Assembly (NCBI RefSeq): GCF_030818655.1
Contig: NZ_JAUTAN010000001.1
Span: 4,316,405 to 4,380,404 of the forward strand
Length of the DNA stretch: 64,000 nucleotides
Direction of reading: 5' to 3'
From: Nocardioides zeae
GTDB lineage: Bacteria > Actinomycetota > Actinomycetes > Propionibacteriales > Nocardioidaceae
Shown: piece by piece, positions 44,813 through 53,805 of the stretch
Position numbering within the stretch: position 1 is the stretch's first letter
Layout: the number at the start of each line of letters is the position of its first letter
Notes under the pieces: generated by a model
Seen by the model: only the letters and a program-made list of their open reading frames with translations
The model's database searches: none
What the model was told of the DNA's origin: nothing
Program-made: the position numbers and the translations under genes

Positions 44813-46039
44813 TCACACCACCGCGGAGATCGCGAGGTCGGACAGCCGCTGGAAGCGCAGGACGTTGTCGCCCTCCTCCATGGCGCCCGCCGTGAGGCAG
44901 ACGAACGTGACGTCGTTCTCGGGGTCGACCCAGAAGAGCGTCGAGCCGGCGCCGTAGTTGCCGAAGGTCCGCGGGGACGTCATCGTGCCGAAGAACGAGG
45001 GGGCCACGCCCGTGCCGGACAGCGCGAACCCGAACCCGAGGTTGCCCGGGCCGACCTCCCAGCCGCGAGCCTCCGCGATGCGGCGGTAGAGGTCGTTGGG
45101 CTCGTCGCCGGTCTGCACCCGGGTGACCTTGTCGATCACGGCCCGCGAGAGCAGCGGCTCGCCGGACTCGTCGAGGCCGTTGCGGCGGTACATCTCCGCC
45201 AGCAGGAACAGGTCGTGCGCGGTCGTGACGGAGCCGACCCACGGCATCTCGGCGTCGCCGTCGATCACCTCGTTGAGGATCTCGAGGTCGGAGGCCGTCA
45301 GCCAGCCCTCCTCGCCGAAGACCGCGCGGATCGGGACGATCCGGGACGCGAGCCGCTCGGGCAGGCCGAAGGCGGTGTCGGTCATGCCGAGCGGGTCCAG
45401 CACCTCGCGCTGCATCGAGTCGCTGAAGCGGGCGTCGCCGTTGACCCGGCGGCACATCTCGCCCATGAGCGCGTGGTTGAGCGCGGGGGAGTAGTTGACG
45501 ACGCTGCCGGGCACGGCGGCCAGGGGCAGCTCGCAGATGGCGGCAACCACGTCGCTGAGGTCGCCGAGGCGGCGGTAGGGCAGCGGCTCGGGGGTGACCA
45601 CCATCCCGGCGCGGTGGGTCAGGAGGTGACCGAGGGTCACGCGCTCCTTGTTGGCGGCCAGGAAGCGGTCGTGCCCCAGGAACTCGGGGATCACGTCGAC
45701 GACGCGGGTGTTGAACGACAGCAGGCCGCGGTCGATCGCGTTGTAGACGAGGGTGTTCGTCAGCGCCTTCGACACCGAGAGCACGCGGAACACGTCGCTG
45801 CGGCTCGCGTGGCGCCCGGCGGTGACGTCGGTGCTGCCGAGCGCGGTGTCGAGCACGACCTCGCCGTGACGGGCGATCTTCACGACGGCGCCGTGGTAGA
45901 GCCCGCGCTCGATGTCGGCCTCGATCGCCGAGGTCAGGCGGTGCAGCTGGCGGTTGCTCATGCCGCTGGTGGTGCCGCGGGGGGCGGGGCTCGCGGGCGG
46001 CGTCCGGTCGGGTGCGGCGGGGGGTGCGGTAAGGGTCAT
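44813..46039 (-). CDS. Serine hydrolase, class C beta-lactamase/esterase fold
   Basis: A 408-residue penicillin-binding-protein-like hydrolase (beta-lactamase/EstB family). The nucleophile motif S-x-x-K is LSVSKALT at about residues 87-94, and the second motif Y-x-N/S is NYSPALNHALMG. No signal peptide is seen, so it is probably a cytosolic esterase rather than a resistance enzyme. ATG 46039 has CAGGAGACGAC before it. It sits between two SDR genes in a catabolic cluster, which suggests ester cleavage of the growth substrate. Confidence 0.85.
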   Translation of the reverse strand: MTLTAPPAAPDRTPPASPAPRGTTSGMSNRQLHRLTSAIEADIERGLYHGAVVKIARHGEVVLDTALGSTDVTAGRHASRSDVFRVLSVSKALTNTLVYNAIDRGLLSFNTRVVDVIPEFLGHDRFLAANKERVTLGHLLTHRAGMVVTPEPLPYRRLGDLSDVVAAICELPLAAVPGSVVNYSPALNHALMGEMCRRVNGDARFSDSMQREVLDPLGMTDTAFGLPERLASRIVPIRAVFGEEGWLTASDLEILNEVIDGDAEMPWVGSVTTAHDLFLLAEMYRRNGLDESGEPLLSRAVIDKVTRVQTGDEPNDLYRRIAEARGWEVGPGNLGFGFALSGTGVAPSFFGTMTSPRTFGNYGAGSTLFWVDPENDVTFVCLTAGAMEEGDNVLRFQRLSDLAISAVV

Positions 46040-46050
46040 GTCGTCTCCTG

Positions 46051-46077
46051 GTCGGACGTGTCGGACGTGTCGGACGT
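46051..46077. repeat. Triple 9-bp tandem repeat
   Basis: GTCGGACGT three times in a row, in the short gap between the SDR stop (46095) and the hydrolase start. Possibly slippage-prone spacing DNA; no function is shown. Confidence 0.6.
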
Positions 46078-46094
46078 GGGGTGGGGTGGGCGGG

Positions 46095-46862
46095 TCAGCC
46101 CAGCGGGCTGGCGGCGAGGGCGCCGCCGTCGATCGGGATCACGGCGCCGGTGAGGTAGCCGGCCTCGGGGCCGAGGAGGAAGCACGCCAGCTCGGCCGCC
46201 TCGCTCGGCTGGCCGAGGCGTCCCAGGGGGACGCCGGCGACCATCGCGCCGGCGCCGCTCTCGCCGTGGAACTCCTTGAGGGGCGCCTGGAGGGGGGTGT
46301 CGGTCATGCCGGGGGCCAGGCAGTTGGCACGGACGCCGAGCGGCGCCCCCTCCACGGCGGCGACGCGGGTCAGGCCGATCACCCCGTGCTTGGCGCCGGT
46401 GTACGCCGCCAGGCCGGTGCCCGCGGTGAGCCCGGCGACCGAGGAGGTCGTGACGATCCGACCGCCCCCGGGACGCGAGGCGAAGTGCCGCAGGGCCGCG
46501 CGCAGCCCGAGGAAGACGCCCCGCAGGTCGACCGCCACGACGCGGTCGAACTCCTCGACCTCGGTGTCGGCCAGGCTCGCGAACCGCCCGGGCACGGCCG
46601 CGTTGAGGAACACGCCGTCGTACCGGCCGAAGGCCTCGACCGCCGCACGGTCGTAGGCCGCCACGTCGGCCTCCGCCGCCACGTCCGCCGGGACGACGCG
46701 GAGCCGGTCGCCCCCCAGGTCGGCGGCGACCCGGTCGAGTCCCGCGGCGTCGCGGTCGACGAGCACGACGGCGTGGCCCCGGGCGTGCAGGAGCCGCACG
46801 GTCGCCTCTCCGATGCCGCTCGCTGCGCCCGTCACGACGACGGTCCCCGGCTGCTCGGCCAT
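46095..46862 (-). CDS. SDR family oxidoreductase (3-oxoacyl reductase-like)
   Basis: A 255-residue classical SDR: VVVTGAASGIGEATVRLLHA, NAAVPGR at the NAG position (N-A-A), TTSSVAGLTAG, YTGAKHGVIGLTRVAA, and NCLAPGMTDTPL. It ends in IDGGALAASPLG, usual for FabG-like members. ATG 46862 follows GAGAAGGAGACCAA. It is first in the minus-strand group SDR-hydrolase-SDR-iclR and divergent from the ABC transporter operon across 350 bp. Confidence 0.87.
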   Translation of the reverse strand: MAEQPGTVVVTGAASGIGEATVRLLHARGHAVVLVDRDAAGLDRVAADLGGDRLRVVPADVAAEADVAAYDRAAVEAFGRYDGVFLNAAVPGRFASLADTEVEEFDRVVAVDLRGVFLGLRAALRHFASRPGGGRIVTTSSVAGLTAGTGLAAYTGAKHGVIGLTRVAAVEGAPLGVRANCLAPGMTDTPLQAPLKEFHGESGAGAMVAGVPLGRLGQPSEAAELACFLLGPEAGYLTGAVIPIDGGALAASPLG

Positions 46863-47212
46863 GTCGTTGGTCTCCTTCTCGCGGCTGCTCCGCGGTGGTC
46901 TCCCGCCTCGGTGCCGCGCGGTGTCGCGGGCCGTCGTGCAGGGTCGGGCGACGTCGTGCCGCCGACCCCCGAACCTTCGGCGACGGGCGTGACGGGAGCC
47001 ACACCGGGCTTCCGTCAGACGGAAGTGGACGCGTGCCAAGCCGATCGCGGCCTGCCCATCCTTCACCCGGCCGACAGCAGCAGCACGCCGCCGCCGGCCC
47101 CCCGGCCCACCGGGACCCCTCAGCACTCGGGGTGCTGCGGCCCACGGGCGCCGCCGGCCCGACCCCCGGACGTGGCTCGGCGGCCCCGCACCACCACCAG
47201 AAAGGCAACACG
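46863..47212. other. Long divergent regulatory region, contains a palindrome
   Basis: 350 bp between two divergent catabolic transcripts. At 47009-47025 is a perfect 17-bp palindrome, CTTCCGTC-A-GACGGAAG. IclR-type operators are often of this TTCCG/CGGAA form, and an iclR gene is 3 kb away. I see no gene in this stretch. Confidence 0.55.
47009..47025. promoter_or_regulatory. Probable IclR-type operator
   Basis: CTTCCGTCAGACGGAAG, palindromic to the central A. It lies 188 bp before the transporter ATG and 147 bp before the SDR start, placed to serve both. Assignment to the IclR at 43113-43883 is inferred. Confidence 0.5.
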
Positions 47213-48313
47213 ATGACGCACGCACGACTCCGCAAGCCCGCGGCCGCCGGCCTCGCGGTCCTGGCGACCTGCACGCTCGTCGCCGGCTGCAGCCGCGGTC
47301 CCGGCACGACGGGTGCGGCCGCCTCGGGTGGCGAGCAGGTCGAGATCGACCTCGGCGACCAGACGGTCACCGTCTCGGGCCCGCCGCGGATCGCCGTGGT
47401 GCTCCCCGGCACCAACAACAGCTACCTGCAGGCGCAGATCGACGAGGTCGAGGACGCGGTCGCCGACATCGACGGCGCGACCTACACCGTCTTCGACGGG
47501 AAGTTCGACCCGACCACCCAGTTCAACGCGCTGACCAACATCGTGCAGGGCGGGCAGTACAACGCGATCCTGCTGCCCTCGCTCGACTCGAACCTCAACT
47601 GCAACGTCGCCTCCCAGGTGGCCCCCGAGAACGACATCGTCGTCGTCGCGATGACGACGGCGCTGTGCGGCCGCACGACCAACGAGGGCGAGGAGCTGTG
47701 GCAGCCCGGCACGCTCACCTACCTGGGCGGCGTCGACACCGTCGACTACTGGACCGACTACCTCGAGTACGTGATCGCGGAGAACCCGGGCGAGCAGAAG
47801 ATGGTCGTCCTCAAGGGCCCCGACAACATCGGCATCACCATCAACCTCGACGCCGCGATCGAGAAGGTCACGGCGGAGCACCCGGAGCTCGAGATCGTCG
47901 GCGAGGCGAACACCGACTACTCGATCCCGGACGGCAACGAGAAGGCCACCTCGCTGCTGCAGGCGCACCCCGACGCCACCATCATCTTCTCGGCGTACGT
48001 CACCCTGACGCAGGGCGCCGTGCAGGCGGTCGAGGCCGCCGGCCTCCAGGGCGACGTGAAGATCTACGACAAGGGCTCGTCGGAGTACTCCTTCGAGCAG
48101 CTCGCCGCCGGGACGATCGAGGCCACCGCGCCGGAGTATCCCCGCACCATCGTCCGCAAGGCCGTCGAGGTCCTGGGCCAGGCCTTCGCGGGCGAGGAGG
48201 TCGAGCGCTTCTACCCGAACAGCGGCGCGCCGCTGCCCGAGGGTGCCGACCCCGAGACGGGCTTCTTCGTGATCACCGAGGACACCGCGGCCGACTTCGA
48301 GCCGGAGTCCTGA
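47213..48313 (+). CDS. Sugar-type ABC transporter binding lipoprotein
   Basis: A 366-residue periplasmic-binding-protein-like lipoprotein of the ribose/autoinducer type (Peripla_BP_4). The signal is MTHARLRKPAAAGLAVLATC then TLVAGCS, Cys near 26. The body reads IAVVLPGTNNSYLQAQIDEV, FDGKFDPTTQFNALTNIVQG and YNAILLPSLDS. First gene of the operon with ATPase, permease, LLM and pobA; ATPase ATG overlaps its stop. Although sugar-type, this family also takes up aromatic and other non-sugar ligands, which the operon partners suggest. Confidence 0.85.
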   Translation: MTHARLRKPAAAGLAVLATCTLVAGCSRGPGTTGAAASGGEQVEIDLGDQTVTVSGPPRIAVVLPGTNNSYLQAQIDEVEDAVADIDGATYTVFDGKFDPTTQFNALTNIVQGGQYNAILLPSLDSNLNCNVASQVAPENDIVVVAMTTALCGRTTNEGEELWQPGTLTYLGGVDTVDYWTDYLEYVIAENPGEQKMVVLKGPDNIGITINLDAAIEKVTAEHPELEIVGEANTDYSIPDGNEKATSLLQAHPDATIIFSAYVTLTQGAVQAVEAAGLQGDVKIYDKGSSEYSFEQLAAGTIEATAPEYPRTIVRKAVEVLGQAFAGEEVERFYPNSGAPLPEGADPETGFFVITEDTAADFEPES

Positions 48314-49956
48314 TGGGCACCCCGGAGGCCTCGACCCTCGCCCCGGCGACCGCGCACGCGGCGGCCATCCGCACCCACGGGGTGGGCCGCACGTTCGGCG
48401 CCGCCGTCGCCCTGGCCGGGATCGACGTGACGATCACGGCCGGCACGGTGCACGCGCTGGTCGGCCAGAACGGCGCCGGGAAGTCGACGTTGCTCGGCAT
48501 CCTCGCGGGCCGGATCGAGCCCACGTCGGGCGAGTTCGAGGTCTTCGGGGAGCGCGTCTCCCTCGGCAGCCCCCGCGCGGCGCGCCAGGCCGGCATCGCC
48601 GCGATCTACCAGGAGCTGACGATCATCCCGCAGCTGACGGCGATGGCGAACGTCTTCGTCTCCCGGCCGCGCTCGCGGGGCGGGTTGCTCGACGAGCGCG
48701 CCATGCGGCGCCGGTACGACGAGCTCTCGGCCCGTCTCGGCGTCCACGTGCCGCCCGACGCGATCGCCCGGGACCTGTCGGTGGCGCAGCAGCAGCTGCT
48801 CGAGATCATGCGTGCCCTCGACGCCGAGGCGCGGGTGATCTTCTTCGACGAGCCGACCGCGCCGCTCGGCCCGAGCGAGCGCGAGGCCCTCTTCGCCCTC
48901 ATGCGCGACCTGCGCGACCAGGGCGTGACGATGGTCTTCGTCTCGCACGCCCTCGACGAGGTGCTGGCGATCAGCGACGACGTGACCGTCTTCCGCGACG
49001 GCCGGCTGCGGGCCAGCCGACCGACATCGACGTGGACCAAGCAGTCCCTCGTCGACGAGATGCTGGGCCGGTCGGCCGAGGCCGCCCTCGCCGAGGTCGC
49101 GGCCACGACGGCCGAGGCGTCCGCGCCCCTCGTCCCGACCGCACCGCGGCATCCCGCGGGCGCGGCCGCCCGGACCTCGTCGTCGCCCGCGACGGAGGAG
49201 CCGGGGCTGCGGGTCCGGGACCTCTTCGTGTCCGGCTCGCGGGAGGGCGTCTCGTTCGAGGTCCGCGGCGGCGAGATGGTCGGCATCGGCGGTCTCGTCG
49301 GCGCCGGCCGCTCCTCGGTGCTCCGCGCCCTCGCCGGTCTCGACCGCCGGGCGCGGGGCGAGCTGTGGATCGACGGGCGCCAGGTGCCCTGGCCCCGCAC
49401 GGTGCGCCAGGCGCTGCGGCACGGCATCGCCCTGCTGCCCGAGGACCGCAAGACCCAGGGGCTCGTGCTCGGCATGTCGGCGATGGAGAACGTGACGCTC
49501 TCCGACCTGGGGGCGGTCGCGACCGCCTCGGTCGTGTCGATGCGGCGGATGCGCCGTGCGGCCGGGGAGTCGGCCGCGGGCTACGGGTTCGACGTGCGCC
49601 GCCTCGACGAGCCGGCGCGCAACCTCTCCGGGGGCAACCAGCAGAAGCTGCTGCTGGCCCGCTGGGGACACCGACGCCCCCGCTTCCTGCTCGCCGACGA
49701 GCCGACCCGCGGCATCGACGTGGGCGCGAAGGCCGAGATCCTCGCGACCCTGCAGGGCCTGGCCGCGGAGGGCATGGGCGTCCTGCTCGTCTCCTCCGAG
49801 CTCGAGGAGGTCGCGACGAGCTGCACGCGCGTCTTCGTCATGTCGAGCGGCCGCGTGGTCGCCGAGCACCCCATCGACCTGGCGGCGCGCAGCGTCGAGG
49901 ACACCGTCGCCGACATCTTGTACGCCGCATTCCACGTGGAGGAGACCCATGTCTGA
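48313..49956 (+). CDS. Sugar-type ABC transporter ATPase, two domains (RbsA-like)
   Basis: A 547-residue tandem ATPase. Domain 1 has VGQNGAGKSTLLGILAG, and Walker B-like VIFFDEPTAPLGPSE; its signature is degenerate (LSVAQQQLLEIM), which is normal for RbsA/MglA. Domain 2 has GLVGAGRSSVLRALAG (degenerate Walker A, as usual), LPEDRKTQGL, LSGGNQQKLLLARW and LADEPTRGIDVGAK. Between them lies an Ala/Pro/Thr linker of about 50 residues. Overlaps the binding protein and permease genes. Confidence 0.92.
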   Translation: MGTPEASTLAPATAHAAAIRTHGVGRTFGAAVALAGIDVTITAGTVHALVGQNGAGKSTLLGILAGRIEPTSGEFEVFGERVSLGSPRAARQAGIAAIYQELTIIPQLTAMANVFVSRPRSRGGLLDERAMRRRYDELSARLGVHVPPDAIARDLSVAQQQLLEIMRALDAEARVIFFDEPTAPLGPSEREALFALMRDLRDQGVTMVFVSHALDEVLAISDDVTVFRDGRLRASRPTSTWTKQSLVDEMLGRSAEAALAEVAATTAEASAPLVPTAPRHPAGAAARTSSSPATEEPGLRVRDLFVSGSREGVSFEVRGGEMVGIGGLVGAGRSSVLRALAGLDRRARGELWIDGRQVPWPRTVRQALRHGIALLPEDRKTQGLVLGMSAMENVTLSDLGAVATASVVSMRRMRRAAGESAAGYGFDVRRLDEPARNLSGGNQQKLLLARWGHRRPRFLLADEPTRGIDVGAKAEILATLQGLAAEGMGVLLVSSELEEVATSCTRVFVMSSGRVVAEHPIDLAARSVEDTVADILYAAFHVEETHV

Positions 49957-51010
49957 CCTGACCGCCGCCCTGCGCCCCGGCACGTCCACCGGCGGCGACG
50001 CGCTGCCCCCGACCGCCGGCTCGACCGGCGCGCCCTCGGGGGGTGACGGCGCCGCGCCGTCCCCCCGCCGGCGTCGCCGCAGCTTCTCCGACCTCGCCTT
50101 CAAGTACGGCATGGTCTGGCTGCTCGTCCTCCTCGTCGGCTGGGCCGAGTGGACGTACCCGGGCTTCACGTCCTGGGGCAACATGCAGAACGTCCTGGCC
50201 CAGAACGCGACGATCGGCATCGTGGCCGTCGGCATGACGTTCGTGATGATCTCGGGCGGCTTCGACCTCAGCGTCGGGGCGATCTACGCCGGCTGCTCGG
50301 TGTTCTTCGCCCAGCTCGCCCTCTCCCTGCCGATGGAGCTGGCCTTCGTGCTGGCCGTCGCCATCGGTGCCACGGCGGGGCTCGTCAACGGGCTGCTCGT
50401 GACCGTCCTCAAGGTCAACCCCTTCGTGGCGACGCTCGGCACGGCCTCGGTCTTCGGCGGCGCCGCGTTCCTCTACTCCGACTCGTCGCCCATCCTCAAC
50501 AACGAGCCGGGCTTCGAGTGGCTGGGCATGGGCAAGGTGGCCGGGGTCCCGGTGGCCATCCTGGTGCTGGCCCTGGTGTTCCTCGTGGGCGGGTTCGTGC
50601 TCTCGCGGACCGTCTACGGCCGCTCGCTCTACGCGGTGGGTGGCAACGCCGAGGCGGCCCGCCTCGCCGGCCTGCCCGTCGGCCTGCTCAAGACCAGCGC
50701 CTACGTCCTCGTCGGTGCGTGCGCCGGCGTCGCCGGGTGCGTCATCGCCTCGCGGCTGCAGGTCGGCCAGGCCGACATCGGCAGCACGATCGCGCTGGAC
50801 GCGATCGCGGCGGTGGTCATCGGCGGCACGTCGCTCTTCGGCGGCGAGGGTGCGGTGTGGCGCACGGCCGTGGGCCTGCTGATCATCGCGATCATCCGCA
50901 ACGTCTCGCAGTCCCGCGGGTTCGACATCAACGTCGAGTCCGTCATCACCGGCTTCATCATCGTCGGTGCGGTCGCGCTCGACGCCTACGCACGCAACCG
51001 GCGTCGGTGA
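49949..51010 (+). CDS. Sugar-type ABC transporter permease (RbsC-like)
   Basis: A 353-residue permease with a disordered N-terminal tail of about 45 residues and then 8-10 membrane segments. Family motifs are IVAVGMTFVMISGGFDLSVG, NGLLVTVLKVNPFVATLGT, and VYAVGGNAEAARLAGL-type (here LYAVGGNAEAARLAGLPVG). ATG 49949 overlaps the ATPase end by 8 nt. With the preceding two genes it makes a complete importer. Confidence 0.92.
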   Translation: MSDLTAALRPGTSTGGDALPPTAGSTGAPSGGDGAAPSPRRRRRSFSDLAFKYGMVWLLVLLVGWAEWTYPGFTSWGNMQNVLAQNATIGIVAVGMTFVMISGGFDLSVGAIYAGCSVFFAQLALSLPMELAFVLAVAIGATAGLVNGLLVTVLKVNPFVATLGTASVFGGAAFLYSDSSPILNNEPGFEWLGMGKVAGVPVAILVLALVFLVGGFVLSRTVYGRSLYAVGGNAEAARLAGLPVGLLKTSAYVLVGACAGVAGCVIASRLQVGQADIGSTIALDAIAAVVIGGTSLFGGEGAVWRTAVGLLIIAIIRNVSQSRGFDINVESVITGFIIVGAVALDAYARNRRR

Positions 51011-51014
51011 CGTC

Positions 51015-51908
51015 GTGACGATCCGGGTGGGGGCGGTGCTCCCCCAGCGGGAGCTCGGCACCGACCCCGCGGTCGTGCGGCACTACCTGACGACGCTCGA
51101 CGACCTCGGGTTCGCCCACGTGCTCGCCTACGAGCACGTGCTCGGCGAGCGGCCGGCGCCGGGCGCCGAGCCGGGGCCGTACGACGCGGGCAACGACTAC
51201 CACGAGCCGCTGGTGCTCCTCGGGTTCGCGGCGGCCGTGTGCCGCCTCGAGCTGGTCACCGGCGTGCTGGTCCTGCCCCAGCGGCAGGCGCCGCTCGTCG
51301 CGAAGCAGGCAGCGGAGGTGTCCCTGCTGAGCGGGGGACGCCTGCGCCTGGGCGTGGGCGTGGGGTGGAACCGCGCCGAGTACGACGCCCTGGGCGCCTC
51401 CTTCGGCGACCGTGGCCGGCGGCTCGACGACCAGGTGCGCCTGCTGCGCGCGCTGTGGAGCGAGCCGCTCGTCGAGCTCGGCGGGCGGGAGGTCGGGCTC
51501 AGCCCGCGTCCCGCGGCGCCGGTGCCGATCTGGTTCGGGGGCTCGAGCCCCGCGGCGTACGACCGGATCGGCCGACTGGGCGACGGGTGGCTGCCGCAGG
51601 TGCAGCCCGGGCCCGACCTCGACGCGGCGCGCGCGCTCGTCGACCGGGCCGCCGAGTCCGCGGGACGTGACCCCGCGGCGCTCGGGATGGAAGGCCGCCT
51701 CGTGCTGGACGACGACGTCCACCGGACGGCCGACGCGATCGGGGCGTGGGCGGCCGCAGGCGCCACGCACGTCAGCGTCGACACCATGTCGCGCGGGCTC
51801 CGGTCCGTCGACGACCACCTGGCGGCCCTGGCGGGCCTCGCTCGTGCCCTCGGGCTGCGGGCCGGGTCGCCGCGGGAGGCCGCCCCCACCACAGCGAGGG
51901 CCTCATGA
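51015..51908 (+). CDS. LLM class oxidoreductase, probably F420-dependent
   Basis: A 297-residue luciferase-like enzyme: VGAVLPQRELGTDPAVVRHY, AHVLAYEHVLG, LELVTGVLVLPQRQAPLVAK, SGGRLRLGVGVGWNRAEYDA. The last motif (GVGWN) and length fit the F420-dependent group. It starts at GTG 51015, 4 bp after the permease stop, and overlaps the next gene by 4 nt. Placement between importer and hydroxylase implies a step in the same degradation route. Confidence 0.85.
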   Translation: MTIRVGAVLPQRELGTDPAVVRHYLTTLDDLGFAHVLAYEHVLGERPAPGAEPGPYDAGNDYHEPLVLLGFAAAVCRLELVTGVLVLPQRQAPLVAKQAAEVSLLSGGRLRLGVGVGWNRAEYDALGASFGDRGRRLDDQVRLLRALWSEPLVELGGREVGLSPRPAAPVPIWFGGSSPAAYDRIGRLGDGWLPQVQPGPDLDAARALVDRAAESAGRDPAALGMEGRLVLDDDVHRTADAIGAWAAAGATHVSVDTMSRGLRSVDDHLAALAGLARALGLRAGSPREAAPTTARAS

Positions 51909-53098
51909 ACGAGCACAGCACCACCCGCACGGAGGTCGCCATCGTCGGCGGCGGTCCCGCCGGCCTCATGCTGTCCCACCTGCTCCACCTGGCGGGGATC
52001 GACAGCGTCGTGGTCGACCACCGGCGGGTCGCGGACATCGCGGGCACCCACCGGGCCGGCATCCTCGAGCGCGACAGCGTCCGCCTCCTCGTCGACTCCG
52101 GGGTGTCCGACCGGGTGCTGCGGGAGGGCCACGAGCACGAGGGCATCGACCTGCGCTTCGGGGGGCTCAGCCACCGCGTCGACTTCTCCGCGCTCGTGGG
52201 CGCCTCCTGCTGGCTCTACCCCCAGACGGAGGTCTTCGTCGACCTGCACGCGGCGCGCGTGCGCGACGGCGGGGACCTGCACTACGGGGTCCGGGACACC
52301 GCGGTGTCGGGGACGGACGGCCCCGCGCCCGAGCCCACCGTCACGTTCGTCGACGCCGAGGACCGCCCCCGACGGGTGGTCGCCGACCTCGTCGTCGGCG
52401 CGGACGGCTCGCGCAGCATCTGCCGGGCGCTCGTGGCCGGGCGCCGGCAGCACTTCCGCGAGTACCCCTTCGCGTGGTTCGGGGTCCTCGTGGAGGCCCC
52501 GCCGAGCGCGCCGGAGCTGATCTACGCGCGCTCGGAGCGCGGCTTCGCCCTCATCAGCCAACGCACCGACGTCGTGCAGCGGATGTACTTCCAGTGCGAC
52601 CCGGGGGAGGACGCGGCGGCGTGGTCGGACGACCGGATCTGGGCCGAGCTCGACGCGCGCCTGGCCGGCCACGACGGCTTCCCGCTCCAGCACGGACCCG
52701 TCATCGAGCGCACCGTGCTGCCCTTCCGCAGCTTCGTGCAGACGCCCATGACGCACGGACGCCTCGCCCTCGCCGGCGACGCCGCCCACACGGTGCCGCC
52801 GACGGGAGCCAAGGGCCTCAACCTGGCGCTGTCCGACGTGCGCCTGCTCGCCGAGGCGGTCGAGCGGTCGCTGCGCAAGGGCGACGAGGACGCGCTGGAC
52901 GTCTACTCCGACCAGGCCCTGCGCAGGGTCTGGCGGGCGCAGCACTTCTCCTACTGGATGACGACGATGCTGCACCGGGTGGACGGCGCGAGCGAGTTCG
53001 ACGAGCTCCGGCAGCTCGGTGAGCTGCGCGGCATCGTGGCCTCCCCGCACGGGGCGGCCTACCTCGCCGAGGGCTACACCGGCTGGCCGAACGGCTGA
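51905..53098 (+). CDS. pobA: 4-hydroxybenzoate 3-monooxygenase-type FAD hydroxylase
   Basis: A 397-residue group A flavoprotein monooxygenase. FAD fingerprint VAIVGGGPAGLMLSHLLHLA; DG-like motif VVGADGSRSICRALV; second FAD motif LAGDAAHTVPPTGAKGLNLA. YFQCDPGEDAAAWSDDRIWAEL is a PobA-type stretch, and the length is that of PobA (about 390). It hydroxylates 4-hydroxybenzoate to protocatechuate in homologues; here the exact substrate is inferred. Last gene of the transporter operon; its 3' end overlaps the convergent racemase by 25 bp. No pca ring-cleavage genes are in the window. Confidence 0.85.
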   Translation: MNEHSTTRTEVAIVGGGPAGLMLSHLLHLAGIDSVVVDHRRVADIAGTHRAGILERDSVRLLVDSGVSDRVLREGHEHEGIDLRFGGLSHRVDFSALVGASCWLYPQTEVFVDLHAARVRDGGDLHYGVRDTAVSGTDGPAPEPTVTFVDAEDRPRRVVADLVVGADGSRSICRALVAGRRQHFREYPFAWFGVLVEAPPSAPELIYARSERGFALISQRTDVVQRMYFQCDPGEDAAAWSDDRIWAELDARLAGHDGFPLQHGPVIERTVLPFRSFVQTPMTHGRLALAGDAAHTVPPTGAKGLNLALSDVRLLAEAVERSLRKGDEDALDVYSDQALRRVWRAQHFSYWMTTMLHRVDGASEFDELRQLGELRGIVASPHGAAYLAEGYTGWPNG

Positions 53099-53805
53099 GG
53101 CGACGCTCCGGCGACCGCCCTCCCGCCGACCGTCGTGGGGGCGCCCGAGCGCACGAGCGCGACGACGGTGCCCACGGCGGCGGCCACCCCGTCGACGACG
53201 GGCCGGCCGAGGTCCTCCCCGAGCCGCGCCGCCCAGTCCGCCATCCCGGCGCACCCGAGCACCACCACGTCGGAGCGGTCCGCGGCCACCGCCGCGCGGG
53301 CGGCGGCCAGCACGCGGTCGTACGCCGCGGGATCCGTCCCCAGCTCCAGCACGCCGACGCCGGAGGCGTGCACGCCCGCGCAGGCTCCGGCCACGCCGTA
53401 CCGGAACGCCAGGTCCTCGATCCCCGGCACGGCGGTCGCGGCCGTGGTGACCACGGAGAAGCGGCGCCCGAGGAAGGTCGCCGACCGCATGGCGGCCTCC
53501 GCGATGCCGACGACGGGTCCGCGGGCCACCAGGCGGGCCGCGTCGAGGCCGGGGTCCCCGAAGCAGGCGATCACGTGCCCGTCGACGCCCCGCAGCTCGC
53601 CGTCCGCGACCATCCGCAGCACCCCCGGCGCGGCGTGGACCTCGTCGACGGCCGTCTCGATGCAGGCCGGCCCGTCGGGGGAGCCGACGGCGACGACGGA
53701 GACGCCCGGGCCGGCGACGGCCCGGGCGCTCCGCCCGATCAGGTCGGTCATCGAGCCCGTGGAGTTCGGGTTCGTGACCTGCACCACCAGGTCGGGCTGC
53801 GTCAC
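53074..53805 (-). CDS. Aspartate/glutamate/hydantoin racemase family protein
   Basis: A 243-residue cofactor-free racemase. The two catalytic Cys are in GHVIACFGDPGL and VVVLGCAGMADW, symmetric about the fold, and the N-terminal VQVTNPNSTGSMTDLI is typical of hydantoin/allantoin racemases. GTG 53805 overlaps the permease stop. With the NCS1 permease it suggests uptake and racemisation of a hydantoin or allantoin. Confidence 0.87.
   Translation of the reverse strand: MTQPDLVVQVTNPNSTGSMTDLIGRSARAVAGPGVSVVAVGSPDGPACIETAVDEVHAAPGVLRMVADGELRGVDGHVIACFGDPGLDAARLVARGPVVGIAEAAMRSATFLGRRFSVVTTAATAVPGIEDLAFRYGVAGACAGVHASGVGVLELGTDPAAYDRVLAAARAAVAADRSDVVVLGCAGMADWAARLGEDLGRPVVDGVAAAVGTVVALVRSGAPTTVGGRAVAGASPQPFGQPV

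Noticed and set aside
44813..46039. Beta-lactam resistance enzyme
   Set aside because: It has the S-x-x-K fold but no signal peptide, and it lies in a catabolic gene group; esterase is more likely.
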